64,000 nt of DNA, from assembly GCF_031845375.1 (NCBI RefSeq), contig NZ_JAVREK010000001.1:345146-409145 (forward strand). Direction: 5' to 3'. The notes beneath the pieces are model-generated. The model made no database searches, was not told the origin of the DNA, and saw only the letters and a program-made list of their open reading frames with translations. The DNA is from Streptomonospora wellingtoniae (GTDB lineage: Bacteria > Actinomycetota > Actinomycetes > Streptosporangiales > Streptosporangiaceae). Below, one piece after another: positions 1 through 9,021 of the stretch (position 1 is the stretch's first letter; each line of letters begins with the position of its first letter). A program made the translations under genes and the position numbers.

Positions 1-560
1 CCCTCGGCGAGCAGGCCGATGCAGTCGCTGTAGGTCGGGCGCTCCACGCTCACGGCGTCGATGCCGCGCTCCTCGATCACCCGGCTGGCGGAGTTGGACC
101 CGGCGCCCTGGCACAGCCGCCGGCCCTCCAGGTCGGCCACTCCGGTGATCGAGGTGTCGCCGGCGCTGACCAGGATGTCCTGGTGCGCCACGTAGTAGGG
201 GCCGCCGAACGTGACGACGGTCTTTCGCAGCTGGGTGATGGAGTAGGTGGCCAGCACCAGGTCGACCTCGCCGCTCACGAGCGCGCGCTCGCGCTCCTCG
301 GAGGTCACTCCCACGAACTCCACGTCCTCGGGCGTCAGTCCCAGCTCGCCGGCGATGTAGAGGGCCACGTCCACGTCGAAGCCCTTGATGGCGCCGTCGT
401 CGGCGCGCATACCCAGGCCGGGCTGATCGTCCTTGACTCCGATGCGCAGCCGTGCGGCGTCCACGATCGAGGCGGACCGGCCCACCGCGTCGGTACACGC
501 CCCGACGGCGAACAGCAGTACGGCGGCGGCGACGGCGGGCGCCAGGCGGCGCAGTCCCAT
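1..560 (-). CDS. glnH: GlnH-like amino-acid-binding lipoprotein (C-terminus cut by window edge)
   Basis: Translating the minus strand from the ATG at 560 gives a protein that starts MGLRRLAPAV and has a hydrophobic stretch ending in the lipobox-like VGAC. It should therefore be an exported lipoprotein. Type 3 periplasmic-binding-protein features follow: LRIGVKDDQPG, IKGFDVDVALYIAGELG and DLVLATYSITQLRK. The family binds glutamate, glutamine or aspartate, usually for an ABC importer. No permease or ATPase gene is visible, and the gene follows a GlnX-like gene by 41 bp. A sensory role like that of mycobacterial GlnH, which signals through GlnX to PknG, is therefore more likely than transport. 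The C-terminus lies beyond position 1. Confidence 0.85.
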   Translation of the reverse strand, partial: MGLRRLAPAVAAAVLLFAVGACTDAVGRSASIVDAARLRIGVKDDQPGLGMRADDGAIKGFDVDVALYIAGELGLTPEDVEFVGVTSEERERALVSGEVDLVLATYSITQLRKTVVTFGGPYYVAHQDILVSAGDTSITGVADLEGRRLCQGAGSNSASRVIEERGIDAVSVERPTYSDCIGLLAE

Positions 561-601
561 CGGCTCTCGCCTCCTCTCCTGCTCGGCCGTACCGTGCGCG
601 G

Positions 602-2098
602 CTAGCGGTACTCCGCGAGGCGGGGACGCACCCCCAGCACCACCAGGGCGGCGAATCCCAGGCAGGCGCCCAGCACGGCCGCGTCCCAGCCGCGCAGACC
701 CGCCCGTGCCTCGGCTACGGCGGTGTCGAACGTGTTGATGTGCAGCGCGGTGAGCTGCACCAGCGACCGCTCGTAGCGGTCGAAGTAGTCGTCGGCGGAC
801 TCCTCACCCGACATGTGGGCGTCCACGGCCGCGGCGATCCGCCCGTCCTCGGCCAGGGAGCGCATCCGCTGGTCCGCGCTGAGGAAGGCGCTGTAGTCCC
901 GCAGTGCGCGCCGCTGGACCTCCTCGCGTCCCTCCACCCCGCCGGAGCGGATCTCCCCGCCGAGCAGGCCGAGCATCCGGCCGTCGTAGGCGGTGTGGTC
1001 GGGCGCGGCCTCGGCCACCTCGGCGGTGTAGCCCTCCAGGTCGCCCGGCGGATCGGAGCCCTCGGGCACCAGCAGCACCACCATCCGCGCGTCCTCCAGG
1101 AAGTTCTGCTCGTAGGTGACGGCGCGGCCGGGGTCCATCAGCCACCGGCTCTGGTCGGCGTTCATGCCGGTGCTGATCGCACGCGCCCGCGACAGCGACA
1201 GCACCGAGTCGAGACCGTCGACCTTGGCGCTGCGCAAGTACGAGGCCTGCTGCTCCAGCATGCCGATCGCGGCGAGTCCCAGCACGAGCACACCCGCGGT
1301 CGCCACCGCGAGCGGGAGGTTGTAGCGGCGCCGGAACCGCCGGCGCAGGAAGAGCTGGAGAGCGACCAGCGACGCGAGCAGCGCGGTCGCGGCGGCCGCG
1401 ACCAGCGCGATGCCCACCGACGACGCGGAGCTGTTCTCCTGGTAGGTGCTGCGCACGGTGGCGCCGCTGTCGAGGGTGAGGTTGTAGGCCTTGGGCAGCA
1501 GGTCGCGGCGCATCAGTTCGCCGGCCTCCCGGTAGAGCCGGACGACCTCCTCCGGCGGCGAGCCCGCGGGGCGGCCGGCCTCGTCGCTGATGAGCTGGGC
1601 CTGGGCGACCAGGTGCTCGTAGCGGTTCATCCCCTCCATGACCGCGCGGACGTTCTGCTCCTCGGTCCGGTCGCCCTCGGCGAGCTGGGCGGCGTGCAGC
1701 AGCGCCTCGCTGGCGTCCGAGCGGCGCTGCTCGTAGCGGACCAGGGCGGCCGCGCGCCCGTCGCCCAGCCAGTGGTCGGCGCCCATCAGCAGGACGTTGG
1801 CCATCTGGGCGTCCATGTCGCTCAGCGCGAAGTACAGATCGGCGGTCGCAACCACCTTGGGACCCTCGCCGCTGCCGATGACGTCCAGGCCCTGGCGTGC
1901 GCGGGCGATCCCCGACCAGGTGGCCGCGAACAGCACGCCCGTCAGCACCAGGCACAGCGCGCTGAGCAGCCACACCCGGCCGCGGGTGCCGGGCCGGCCC
2001 GCCCACGCGGGCAGGCCGATGCGCGAGCGCGCCCGCTCCGCGGCCCGGAGGGCGAGCCTGTCGGCGATCTCCGGAGGCTCGACGCTGCGCTTCACCAC
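602..2098 (-). CDS. glnX: GlnX-like four-helix membrane protein
   Basis: This is a 498-residue membrane protein. Hydrophobic segments lie near residues 42-62 (LLSALCLVLTGVLFAATW), 228-252, 264-282 and 470-490, enclosing two extracytoplasmic helical domains of similar build. That is the architecture of mycobacterial GlnX (Rv0412c), which relays ligand binding by GlnH to the kinase PknG. It starts 3 bp after the FHA gene and ends 41 bp before the glnH-like gene, so the genes are probably cotranscribed. The assignment rests on topology and gene order rather than on a catalytic motif. Confidence 0.75.
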   Translation of the reverse strand: MVKRSVEPPEIADRLALRAAERARSRIGLPAWAGRPGTRGRVWLLSALCLVLTGVLFAATWSGIARARQGLDVIGSGEGPKVVATADLYFALSDMDAQMANVLLMGADHWLGDGRAAALVRYEQRRSDASEALLHAAQLAEGDRTEEQNVRAVMEGMNRYEHLVAQAQLISDEAGRPAGSPPEEVVRLYREAGELMRRDLLPKAYNLTLDSGATVRSTYQENSSASSVGIALVAAAATALLASLVALQLFLRRRFRRRYNLPLAVATAGVLVLGLAAIGMLEQQASYLRSAKVDGLDSVLSLSRARAISTGMNADQSRWLMDPGRAVTYEQNFLEDARMVVLLVPEGSDPPGDLEGYTAEVAEAAPDHTAYDGRMLGLLGGEIRSGGVEGREEVQRRALRDYSAFLSADQRMRSLAEDGRIAAAVDAHMSGEESADDYFDRYERSLVQLTALHINTFDTAVAEARAGLRGWDAAVLGACLGFAALVVLGVRPRLAEYR

Positions 2099-2101
2099 CT
2101 C

Positions 2102-2830
2102 TCACCCCCGCTGGCGGTGCAGCGTGATCGCGGTCCAGGCGCCGACGTAGATCCGGTCGGCCTCATGGAGCGGCACCTCCGTGTCGTGCGGGACGGGCTC
2201 GTCGGTCCCGTTGAGGGTGGTCCCGTTCGTGGAGCCTTCGTCGACCAGCACCCAGCTCCCGCCGGGACGGGCGAGCAGGGCGGCGTGGGTGTGGGACACG
2301 GCCGGGTCCTCCGGCGGCCCGGCCAGGTCGATCTCGGGGTGGACGCCCAGCCGGAGGCTGCGCCGCCCGATCCGGACCCGCTTCCTGTTCAGCGGAACCC
2401 GGCGCTGCGGCGCGCCCGCGGGAAACGCGATGGCGGCGGGATCGAGCACCCCCAGGTCGGCCATGGCGTGGTAGTAGGCGGGGTCGGCGCAGACGATGGC
2501 CCACCAGGTGTCCTGCTGCGGTGCGGCGCCGCCGGGGCGCCGCTCGGCCGGTGCGCCGGAGTGCGCGGCGGAGCGGGCGTGCGGGACGTGCGACAGCGGC
2601 AGCGGCGAGGCCTCAGTGCGGTCGGCCGCGGCGAAGTCGTGGCCGCAGTCCTCGCAGAAGCGGCCGGCGCGCTCGGCGGCGCAGTCGGGACAGGCGGAGT
2701 CGGACGGATCGGCGGTCGCGCCCGCGGGATCGGCGGCTGTTGGACCGCTCACCGGTACGGAATTCGGCAGTCCGCACACGTGGCAGTAGGCGGTGGCGGC
2801 TGAGAGGTGTCCGGCCGGACACGTCGGCAT
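2102..2830 (-). CDS. Zinc-ribbon and FHA domain protein
   Basis: The ATG at 2830 (MPTCPAGHLSAATAYCHVCG) was chosen because it opens with a C-x2-C type zinc ribbon and sits 19 bp after the VWA gene. A second cysteine cluster (CPDCAAERAGRFCEDCG) lies near residues 60-80. The C-terminal 100 residues form an FHA domain: RRSLRLGVHPEIDL, VSHTHAALL and EGSTNGTTLNG carry the usual Arg, Ser-x-x-His and Asn-Gly positions that bind phosphothreonine. It is probably a substrate or effector of the PknG-type kinase and PP2C phosphatase upstream in the same cluster. Length is 242 residues. Confidence 0.85.
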   Translation of the reverse strand: MPTCPAGHLSAATAYCHVCGLPNSVPVSGPTAADPAGATADPSDSACPDCAAERAGRFCEDCGHDFAAADRTEASPLPLSHVPHARSAAHSGAPAERRPGGAAPQQDTWWAIVCADPAYYHAMADLGVLDPAAIAFPAGAPQRRVPLNRKRVRIGRRSLRLGVHPEIDLAGPPEDPAVSHTHAALLARPGGSWVLVDEGSTNGTTLNGTDEPVPHDTEVPLHEADRIYVGAWTAITLHRQRG

Positions 2831-2849
2831 GGTCGGCCCCTTCTTGCTC

Positions 2850-4166
2850 TCACACGGCCCCCGGTTCGCGGTCGCCCGCACGTGTGCGCATGGTCGTGGT
2901 CGAGCGGTTCTCGGGCTCCGCCTCGTCGGCGCGGGCTACCGCCGGGCGCAGCCGGACGGTTCCCGCGGCCGGGTCGACGGCCTCGACCACCCTGTCCAGC
3001 AGTGCGGCGGCGGCCTCGTCGTCCGAGGCGTGGGCCAGGGCCACCGCACGCCCCAACCGGGCGGTGGCCGTATCGGTGTCTCCGTCGCGCCGCGCGCGCA
3101 GTCCCTCCTGCATGGCGCGCGACAGCTCGCTTGTTCCGGTGCTGCGGGCGGCGAACCCGTCGGCGGGCGCGGCCGGTCCGAGGTCCTCCGCCCATTCCAC
3201 GACGACGTCGCCGCGGGGACCGTCCGCCGGATCGGAGCCGGCGCACGCGGTCCGCACGCGGGCGGCGCGCATCCGCCGCCCCGCCTGCGCGGGCGGCACT
3301 CGGACGTGCAGGTGGAAGGTGCGGGTCTCGGCTCCCCAGGACCCGGTGGGATAGTCGCCGGTCAGCGCGCCGGCGTCCGCGCGGCGCGGCGTGAGGTCGC
3401 GGACGCCGGGCGAGACCTGGACCAGCGCAGCCGCGTCGGCTCCGCGGGGCGTCCACAACCGCAGTGCGACGTCGGCGACGGCCTTTCCGGCGGCGGCGCG
3501 GACCGCCGCGCGGACGTCGTCGGCCAGCCGCCCCGGTTCGACCACACCGAAGGTGCCGAGCATGGCGTCGGCGACCCGGTGCGGCGCGGCGGAGTCCGGA
3601 CCGGCGCCCACACACCGGCAGTCGCAGACGAACCGGCCCTCCTGCGCGCGCAGAACCGGGTCGAACGCGGCCGGATCCGCACCGTCGCGGCCTCCGGTGA
3701 GCAGGACCGCGTGCTTGAGAGTTCCGGCGGCCAGCGGCGCGAACAGGTCGCCGACCGTGTGCAGCCAGGTCCCGATGCGCGCGTCGCCCCCGGCGGTGAG
3801 CGCGCCGACGGCGGCGTGCGCCTCGGCCCGGGTGCGGGCGGAGGCCGCGGCGAGGCGGCCGTGCCCGGGGTAGACGTTGCGCGCGGTGGTGGAACCCGCC
3901 ACGACGGCGAAGGCGACCCCCTCGCCCAGCTCGTCGACGGCGGCGCACACGGCCTGCTTGGCGGCGGTCAGCCTCGCGCCCCGCATCGCTTCGGAGGTGT
4001 CGATCACGACGACCTCGGCCGCGGGCGCGCGGGCGGCGTCCGAGACGGCCGGGCGGCAGGTGACGTGCACGACGGCGTGCACGTCGGCGCCTCCGGGCGG
4101 CAGCCGCCCGCCGCGGTCGACGCGTAGGGAGAACTCCGGCGCTCCTTCCGCGCCCGGCCCGATCAC
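2850..4166 (-). CDS. von Willebrand factor A domain protein
   Basis: This 438-residue protein carries a VWA domain. The metal-binding MIDAS start is visible as VVVIDTSEAM (D-x-S-x) near residues 50-60, followed by a Rossmann-like sequence with AVLLTGGRDGADP. The rest has no recognised domain. The family usually mediates metal-dependent protein-protein contacts. The gene lies between the PP2C and FHA genes on the same strand, which suggests a scaffold or sensor in the PknG module. The exact role cannot be read from the sequence. Confidence 0.8.
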   Translation of the reverse strand: MIGPGAEGAPEFSLRVDRGGRLPPGGADVHAVVHVTCRPAVSDAARAPAAEVVVIDTSEAMRGARLTAAKQAVCAAVDELGEGVAFAVVAGSTTARNVYPGHGRLAAASARTRAEAHAAVGALTAGGDARIGTWLHTVGDLFAPLAAGTLKHAVLLTGGRDGADPAAFDPVLRAQEGRFVCDCRCVGAGPDSAAPHRVADAMLGTFGVVEPGRLADDVRAAVRAAAGKAVADVALRLWTPRGADAAALVQVSPGVRDLTPRRADAGALTGDYPTGSWGAETRTFHLHVRVPPAQAGRRMRAARVRTACAGSDPADGPRGDVVVEWAEDLGPAAPADGFAARSTGTSELSRAMQEGLRARRDGDTDTATARLGRAVALAHASDDEAAAALLDRVVEAVDPAAGTVRLRPAVARADEAEPENRSTTTMRTRAGDREPGAV

Positions 4167-4266
4167 GGCGCCCCGCCTTTCCGGGCGCGCGCCGGGGCGC
4201 GGAGGCGGCCGGGCACGGTCCCCGGCGGCACCCGGCCGCGGCGCGCGCGGCGGTTCGACGACGGCA

Positions 4267-5337
4267 TCAGACGTCCCCCTCCGCAGCGGCCGGGCCGGGC
4301 ACGTCGATCACCACGGCTGTGACGTTGTCGTGCCCGCCGCGCTCCAGCGCCAGGCGGACGCATGCGCGCGCGGCCGCCAGCGGGTCCGGGCCGGCGCCTC
4401 GGACGAGCGCGGCCAGGTCCACGGGGTCGGGCAGGTGGTTCCACAGCCCGTCGCTGCACAGCAGAAGGCGGCCCGCTCCGCCGGGGTCGAAGGACGCGAC
4501 CCGTCCGGCGGCGCCGCCGTAGTCGGCGCCCAGCCACGCGATCAGGGCGTGGGCCTGCGGCGCATCCGCCGCCTGCTGGGGGGTGAGCACGGACATCGCG
4601 ACCATGGCCTCGCTCCAGGAGTCGTCGCGGGTGAGCTGCGCCGAGGGCGCGGCCGGGGGCCCGCCGCTGAGCCAGTAGGCGCGGCTGTCGCCGACCCAGG
4701 CCACGCCCAGTGGTCCGGACGGGGGCACCGCCGCGGCGGCGAAGGTGCAGGCGGGCGCCTGGACCGCGGAGTCGGCGAGCGCGGCGACGGCGCGCCCCGC
4801 CCGTTGCAGTGCCGCGCTGAGCGACTCGGCGGTGCCGACCCCGCCCTCCAGCGACTCGCCGAGCGCGGCCGAGCCGGCCGCCGCGGCCGCGCGGGAGGCG
4901 GTCTCGGGGCGCGGCGAGGAGGACACCCCGTCGCAGACGACCGCGGCGACCGCCGAGCCCTCGGGTCCGGATGCGCCGGGCTGCGCGGCCGCGCGCAGGG
5001 CCATGGCGTCCTCGTTGCGTTCGTGGCGCAGCCCGCGGTCGCTGACTCCGGCGGCGGTTCCCGGTCCGAGCCGGAGCTCGCTGTGGTCGCCGGGGCGCCG
5101 GCGCAGCCCGCACCGCGGGCAGGCACCCGCGGCCAGCCGCGCGCCGCAGCGCGCACAGGGGGCGGAGTCCTCCGCCGCCGGTGCAGGAGCGGCCCCGGCG
5201 CCCGAAGCGTGCACGGCCGCCCGGACGCCGGGGGCGCCGCCATACCCGCTCCCGGCGCTGAGCAGGGAGGTGCCGCAGTGCTCGCAGAAGCGGTCTTCCG
5301 CCGACACCGGGTCGTCGCATACCGGGCAGCTCAGCAT
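4267..5337 (-). CDS. PP2C-family Ser/Thr phosphatase with N-terminal zinc ribbons
   Basis: The ATG at 5337 gives MLSCPVCDDPVSAEDRFCEHCG, a double C-x2-C zinc ribbon like those in the FHA and PknG proteins of the cluster. A second ribbon (CARCGARLAAGACPRCG) follows near residues 68-85. The PP2C catalytic domain then shows VSDRGLRHERNEDA, VVCDGVSSS, VAWVGDSRAYW, LLLCSDGLWN and GHDNVTAVV, which contain the metal-binding aspartates. The protein has 356 residues and no membrane segment. It should dephosphorylate Ser/Thr-phosphorylated proteins and so counteract the PknG-type kinase encoded 197 bp upstream. A longer reading frame upstream of this start is antisense-free shadow sequence. Confidence 0.9.
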   Translation of the reverse strand: MLSCPVCDDPVSAEDRFCEHCGTSLLSAGSGYGGAPGVRAAVHASGAGAAPAPAAEDSAPCARCGARLAAGACPRCGLRRRPGDHSELRLGPGTAAGVSDRGLRHERNEDAMALRAAAQPGASGPEGSAVAAVVCDGVSSSPRPETASRAAAAAGSAALGESLEGGVGTAESLSAALQRAGRAVAALADSAVQAPACTFAAAAVPPSGPLGVAWVGDSRAYWLSGGPPAAPSAQLTRDDSWSEAMVAMSVLTPQQAADAPQAHALIAWLGADYGGAAGRVASFDPGGAGRLLLCSDGLWNHLPDPVDLAALVRGAGPDPLAAARACVRLALERGGHDNVTAVVIDVPGPAAAEGDV

Positions 5338-5534
5338 CCTGCGCCTCGCCTCCCCTCTGCCGCGCGGACGCGGCCGCCGAAGGCGCGCGGCAGGGGCGCC
5401 GGCCGTCGGCTCCGGCCGTCCGCGATCGCCGCGCGGCGGTACACCCCCGGACCGCGTCCCCTCGGAACGCGCGCCCCCCTCAGAGCACATACCCGCACCG
5501 GGCGGTGGGGGTAACGCGGATGCGCGGCGGGCGG

Positions 5535-7976
5535 TCACAGCAGCGTCCGCGGCCGCACGGCGTTGGCGCGGTCGACGAGCACGCGCCGGCGCGCCGGATC
5601 GGAGGTGATGCGCGCCCGCTCGCGATAGCTGCGCTCCAGGTTCGCGCGCAGCCCTCCCTCGGTCAGCGGAGCGCCCAGCAGCCGCGCGCGCGGCGACTCG
5701 GGACCGTATCCGGCCAGCACCCAGTCGAGTGCGGTACGCAGCACCCGCGCATTGAGGCGGTCGCGGGCCTCGCCGCGCAGACCGAGGCGGCGCAGCCGCG
5801 CGACGGCGTCCAGGAAGACCGCCTCCGACAGCGAGGCCGGCTCGCGGTCGGTCACCAGCGCACTCACGGCAGCCATCTGCGCGGCGATGTAGACGCTGGA
5901 CAGTTCCGGCACCATGTCCAGCACCTGCACCGCACCGGCGGGGTCGCCGCGGGCCAGGCGGATGCGGGCCAGGCCGAACCCCGCGGTGACGAAGGAGCGG
6001 TCGGTCAGCCACACGGTGCGGTAGAGCTGCTCGGCCTCGTCGAGCCCGCCGGTGAGCTCGCAAGCGCCGGCCAGGCCGAGCTTGGGCGCCGCCTCGCCGG
6101 GAAGGTGGTCGAACAGCTCCTCGAAGCGCTCGCGGGCGTCGCAGCAGTCGCGCGCGCCCAGCGCCATGACCGCCCAGTACCAGAACGGCCGCCAGTCGCC
6201 TGGCGAGCAGGCGCCGAACTCCTGCAACTGGCGGGCGGCCTCCTCGCGGCGGCCCACCCCGATCAGGGCGCGTGCCAGCAGGAGTCGGGTCTCGGGAGTG
6301 GGGCCGGCGTCGCCCTCCAGTGCGGCGACCAGGTCCTCGTCGGGCAGCGCCGCGAGCCCGGACAGCTCCGCGGCGGCCTCGTCGGCGGGGTCGACGAGCG
6401 GCAGCGGCAGCGCGGCCGCGACGCCTTCCGGGTCGGGTGGGCCCAGCAGCCGGTCGGTCTCGTCGATGACCCGCACCAGGTTTCCCGAGGTGAACAGCGG
6501 GTGCTCGGCGCCGAACAGGTTCGACTGGGCCGGGTGCGGGCGGCCGTGCATTTCGGACAGCACCTCGCGCAGCACGCCGGTGAGCTGCTCGGCCATCTCG
6601 GCGGCGTCGGAGAAGCGCAGTTGGGGTTCGGGCTGCAAGGCGCGGCGCAGCAGCCGGTCGTATGAGGGGTGGCGCCGCAGTACCGGCACCGATGCGGCGT
6701 CCGGCAGGTCGTCGCGGTAGGCGCCCCCGTAGTCGAACCGGAAGCTGAGCACGGCCAGGCAGCGCGCCACCGAGTACAGGTCGGAGCCGATCGAGGGGCC
6801 GATCTCGCGCAGCTCCCGCTCGGGCACGCGGTAGCCCACTGTGGTGTAGACGGGGGTGACCAGGTCGTCGATGCGCCGCACCGCGCCCAGGTCGATGATC
6901 TTGATCTGCTCCTCGCTCTGGATGACGTTGTCGGGCTTGAAGTCGCAGTAGAGCAGCCCTTTGCTGTGCAGGTGGCCCAGGGCGCGCAGCGCTTCGAGCC
7001 CGTAGGCGATCACCCGGTCCACCGGCAGGCCGTCGGCGCCGGGGTCTCGCGACAGGTGGTCCATCCGCAGGTCCCACAGCGACTGCCCGCCGACGTATTC
7101 CATGACGATGTGGCCGGCGGGCACCCCGGTGCGCGGGTCGGGATGCTGCACGAAGTTGTAGATCTTGACCACGTTGGGGTGCTCGACCTCGGCGAGCACG
7201 CCGCGCTCGGCGGCCGCGGTCTTGTGCGCCTCGGCGTCGCCGACGTTGAGCAGGCCCTTGAGCACCACCCACCGGTCGTCGACGTTGTGGTCGCGGGCGA
7301 GGTAGATCCAGCCGAGCCCGCCGTGGGCCAGGCAGCCCAGCACCTCGTACTGCCCGGCCACGACGTCGCCGGGCGCGAGCTTGGGCGTGAAGGAGAACTC
7401 GGTGCGGCAGGAGGGGCAGTACCCCTCGGTACGGCCGGAGCGGCCCTCGCGGGAGCGGCCCACGCTTGCGCCGCAGTGGCCGCATACCCGGCTCCGCTCG
7501 GCGACCAGCGGGTTGCTCAGAACGGCGCCGGCGGGATCGCGGTAGGGCACGGGCGGCACCTCGACCATGCCCAGGCCGAGCAGGCCGCGCGAGGAGGGCG
7601 CGCCCGGGTGGCTCGGCGTGCCGGCGACCGGGTCGCCGCCCGAGTACGCACCCTGGCCCGCAACGCCGGAGGATCCGGACAGGCGGGCCTCGCGCAGGCT
7701 CGGTGAACGCCCCGACGGCGGGGCCGGTGCGGCGGCCGGGCCGCCGGTGTTCGGGCGCCGGCCGTCCCCTGCCGCCCCCTCGGCGCGTCCGCCCGCCTCC
7801 GGCGGTGCGGGCGGGCGGGACGGCGCCGACGCGGAGGGCGGCGCCGCGGCGGCGGTGCCGGCCGCCGCCCGCGGAGCGGGGACGGCCGCCGCGCGGGCGG
7901 ACGGCGCCATGCCGCACTCGTCGCAGTAGCCGTCGTCGACCGCACCGGTGCAGTCGGGTTCGGCGCACTCGTTCAT
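5535..7976 (-). CDS. pknG: PknG-type serine/threonine protein kinase
   Basis: The start at 7976 (MNECAEPDCTG) adds an N-terminal zinc ribbon. After a proline/alanine-rich linker, residues 165-190 carry a rubredoxin-like pair (CGHCG and CPSC), as in Mycobacterium tuberculosis PknG. The kinase domain spans roughly 200-470, with GGLGWIYLARD for the ATP loop, CDFKPDNV in place of the usual HRD motif and IIDLGAV in place of DFG; PknG shows the same departures. The remaining C-terminal 300 residues are helical TPR-like repeats. Length is 813 residues against about 750 for PknG. In mycobacteria PknG phosphorylates GarA and controls 2-oxoglutarate metabolism. No garA-like gene is seen here, but the neighbouring FHA protein could substitute. 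Confidence 0.92.
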   Translation of the reverse strand: MNECAEPDCTGAVDDGYCDECGMAPSARAAAVPAPRAAAGTAAAAPPSASAPSRPPAPPEAGGRAEGAAGDGRRPNTGGPAAAPAPPSGRSPSLREARLSGSSGVAGQGAYSGGDPVAGTPSHPGAPSSRGLLGLGMVEVPPVPYRDPAGAVLSNPLVAERSRVCGHCGASVGRSREGRSGRTEGYCPSCRTEFSFTPKLAPGDVVAGQYEVLGCLAHGGLGWIYLARDHNVDDRWVVLKGLLNVGDAEAHKTAAAERGVLAEVEHPNVVKIYNFVQHPDPRTGVPAGHIVMEYVGGQSLWDLRMDHLSRDPGADGLPVDRVIAYGLEALRALGHLHSKGLLYCDFKPDNVIQSEEQIKIIDLGAVRRIDDLVTPVYTTVGYRVPERELREIGPSIGSDLYSVARCLAVLSFRFDYGGAYRDDLPDAASVPVLRRHPSYDRLLRRALQPEPQLRFSDAAEMAEQLTGVLREVLSEMHGRPHPAQSNLFGAEHPLFTSGNLVRVIDETDRLLGPPDPEGVAAALPLPLVDPADEAAAELSGLAALPDEDLVAALEGDAGPTPETRLLLARALIGVGRREEAARQLQEFGACSPGDWRPFWYWAVMALGARDCCDARERFEELFDHLPGEAAPKLGLAGACELTGGLDEAEQLYRTVWLTDRSFVTAGFGLARIRLARGDPAGAVQVLDMVPELSSVYIAAQMAAVSALVTDREPASLSEAVFLDAVARLRRLGLRGEARDRLNARVLRTALDWVLAGYGPESPRARLLGAPLTEGGLRANLERSYRERARITSDPARRRVLVDRANAVRPRTLL

Positions 7977-8182
7977 CGGCACGCTCCCGTTCCTCTGTGG
8001 GCACAGCAGCACCCCGCGCCGACGTGATCGGCAGGCACGCTGGGGCCGGGGCTCGCGCAGCATGAGGCACGTCGCCTCCGAGTCTTACCCCGTTGCCGGA
8101 TCTCCACAAGCGAACGCGGCACCGGCGACCGTATCCGGCCGGTAACGACTGGGTGACGCGGCGGCCATGCCCCAATCCCGTT

Positions 8183-8237
8183 GATCTTGTAGCTATCGCA
8201 AATGGAAATCGTTTTCCATCACGATAGCTACAAGATC
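8183..8237. repeat. 55-bp palindromic repeat, copy 1
   Basis: A perfect 16-bp inverted repeat (GATCTTGTAGCTATCG and its complement) encloses a second hairpin of ATGGAAA, a TCGT loop and TTTCCAT. Two more copies of the same length and near-identical sequence occur at 16727 and 29812. This copy lies 27 bp beyond the stop codon of the response regulator, so it could act as a transcription terminator. Its conservation between sites suggests a dispersed repeat family. Confidence 0.85.
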
Positions 8238-8263
8238 GATGGTGATGTTCACGGCAGCTCAGC

Positions 8264-8929
8264 TCAGGCGAGCCAGCCGGGACGCGCCATGCCGGTCTCA
8301 TAGGCGATGACGACGAGCTGGGCCCGGTCGCGCGCGCCCAGCTTGGTCAGCACCCGGCTCACGTGGGTCTTGGCGGTCGCAGGGCTGAGCGTGAGCCGGC
8401 GGGCCAGCTCCTCGTTGGACAGGCCCTCGGCGACCGCGGCCATCACCTCGCGCTCGCGGTCGGTGAGCGAGTTCAGCCGCGGCGCCGGCGGCGGCTCCTT
8501 GATCCGCCCGGCGAACTCGCCGATGAGTCGGCGGGTGACCGAGGGCGCCAGGAGCGCGTCCCCACGGGCGACGACGCGCACTCCGCGGATGAGCTCGGCG
8601 GGCTCGGTGTCCTTGACCAGGAAGCCGCTGGCGCCGGCCTTGAGGGCGCCGTAGACGTACTCGTCGAGGTCGAACGTGGTCAGGATGACGACCTTCACGC
8701 CGCGCAGGGCGTCGTCGGCGGCGATGCGCCGCGTGGCCTCCAGCCCGTCGGTACCCGGCATGCGGATGTCCATCAGGACGACGTCGGGCCGCTCCGAGCG
8801 GGCGGCGCGCACCGCCTCCTCGCCGTCGCCGGCCTCGGCGGCGACCGAGATGTCGTCCTCTCCTTCGAGCATGGAGCGGAAACCGGCGCGCACGAGCGTC
8901 TGGTCGTCGGCGAGCACCACCGTGGCCAT
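8264..8929 (-). CDS. NarL/LuxR-family response regulator
   Basis: This 221-residue protein has an N-terminal receiver domain with the acidic pair in VVLADDQ, the phospho-acceptor aspartate in DVVLMDIRMPG near residue 54 and the conserved lysine in GFLVKDT. The C-terminal LuxR helix-turn-helix is LTDREREVMAAVAEGLSNEE plus the recognition segment TAKTHVSRVLTKLGARDRAQ. It is 92 bp downstream of a matching sensor kinase and is almost certainly its partner. Target genes are unknown. Confidence 0.95.
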   Translation of the reverse strand: MATVVLADDQTLVRAGFRSMLEGEDDISVAAEAGDGEEAVRAARSERPDVVLMDIRMPGTDGLEATRRIAADDALRGVKVVILTTFDLDEYVYGALKAGASGFLVKDTEPAELIRGVRVVARGDALLAPSVTRRLIGEFAGRIKEPPPAPRLNSLTDREREVMAAVAEGLSNEELARRLTLSPATAKTHVSRVLTKLGARDRAQLVVIAYETGMARPGWLA

Positions 8930-9021
8930 GCGTGCCCCGCCTCCCTGTCGCCGCGGCCCGGACCAGGCCGCTGCCCCTTTCCTACCAGCCCGAGGGGCCG
9001 CCGGGGAGGCCGCGCGTGGCC

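Noticed and set aside
452..2803. A 783-codon plus-strand frame
   Set aside because: It is antisense to glnX and FHA genes whose domains are clear; high G+C keeps antisense frames open.
4267..8301. A single 1344-codon minus-strand frame spanning PP2C and PknG
   Set aside because: Only the last 356 codons encode the phosphatase; the rest is out of frame with pknG.
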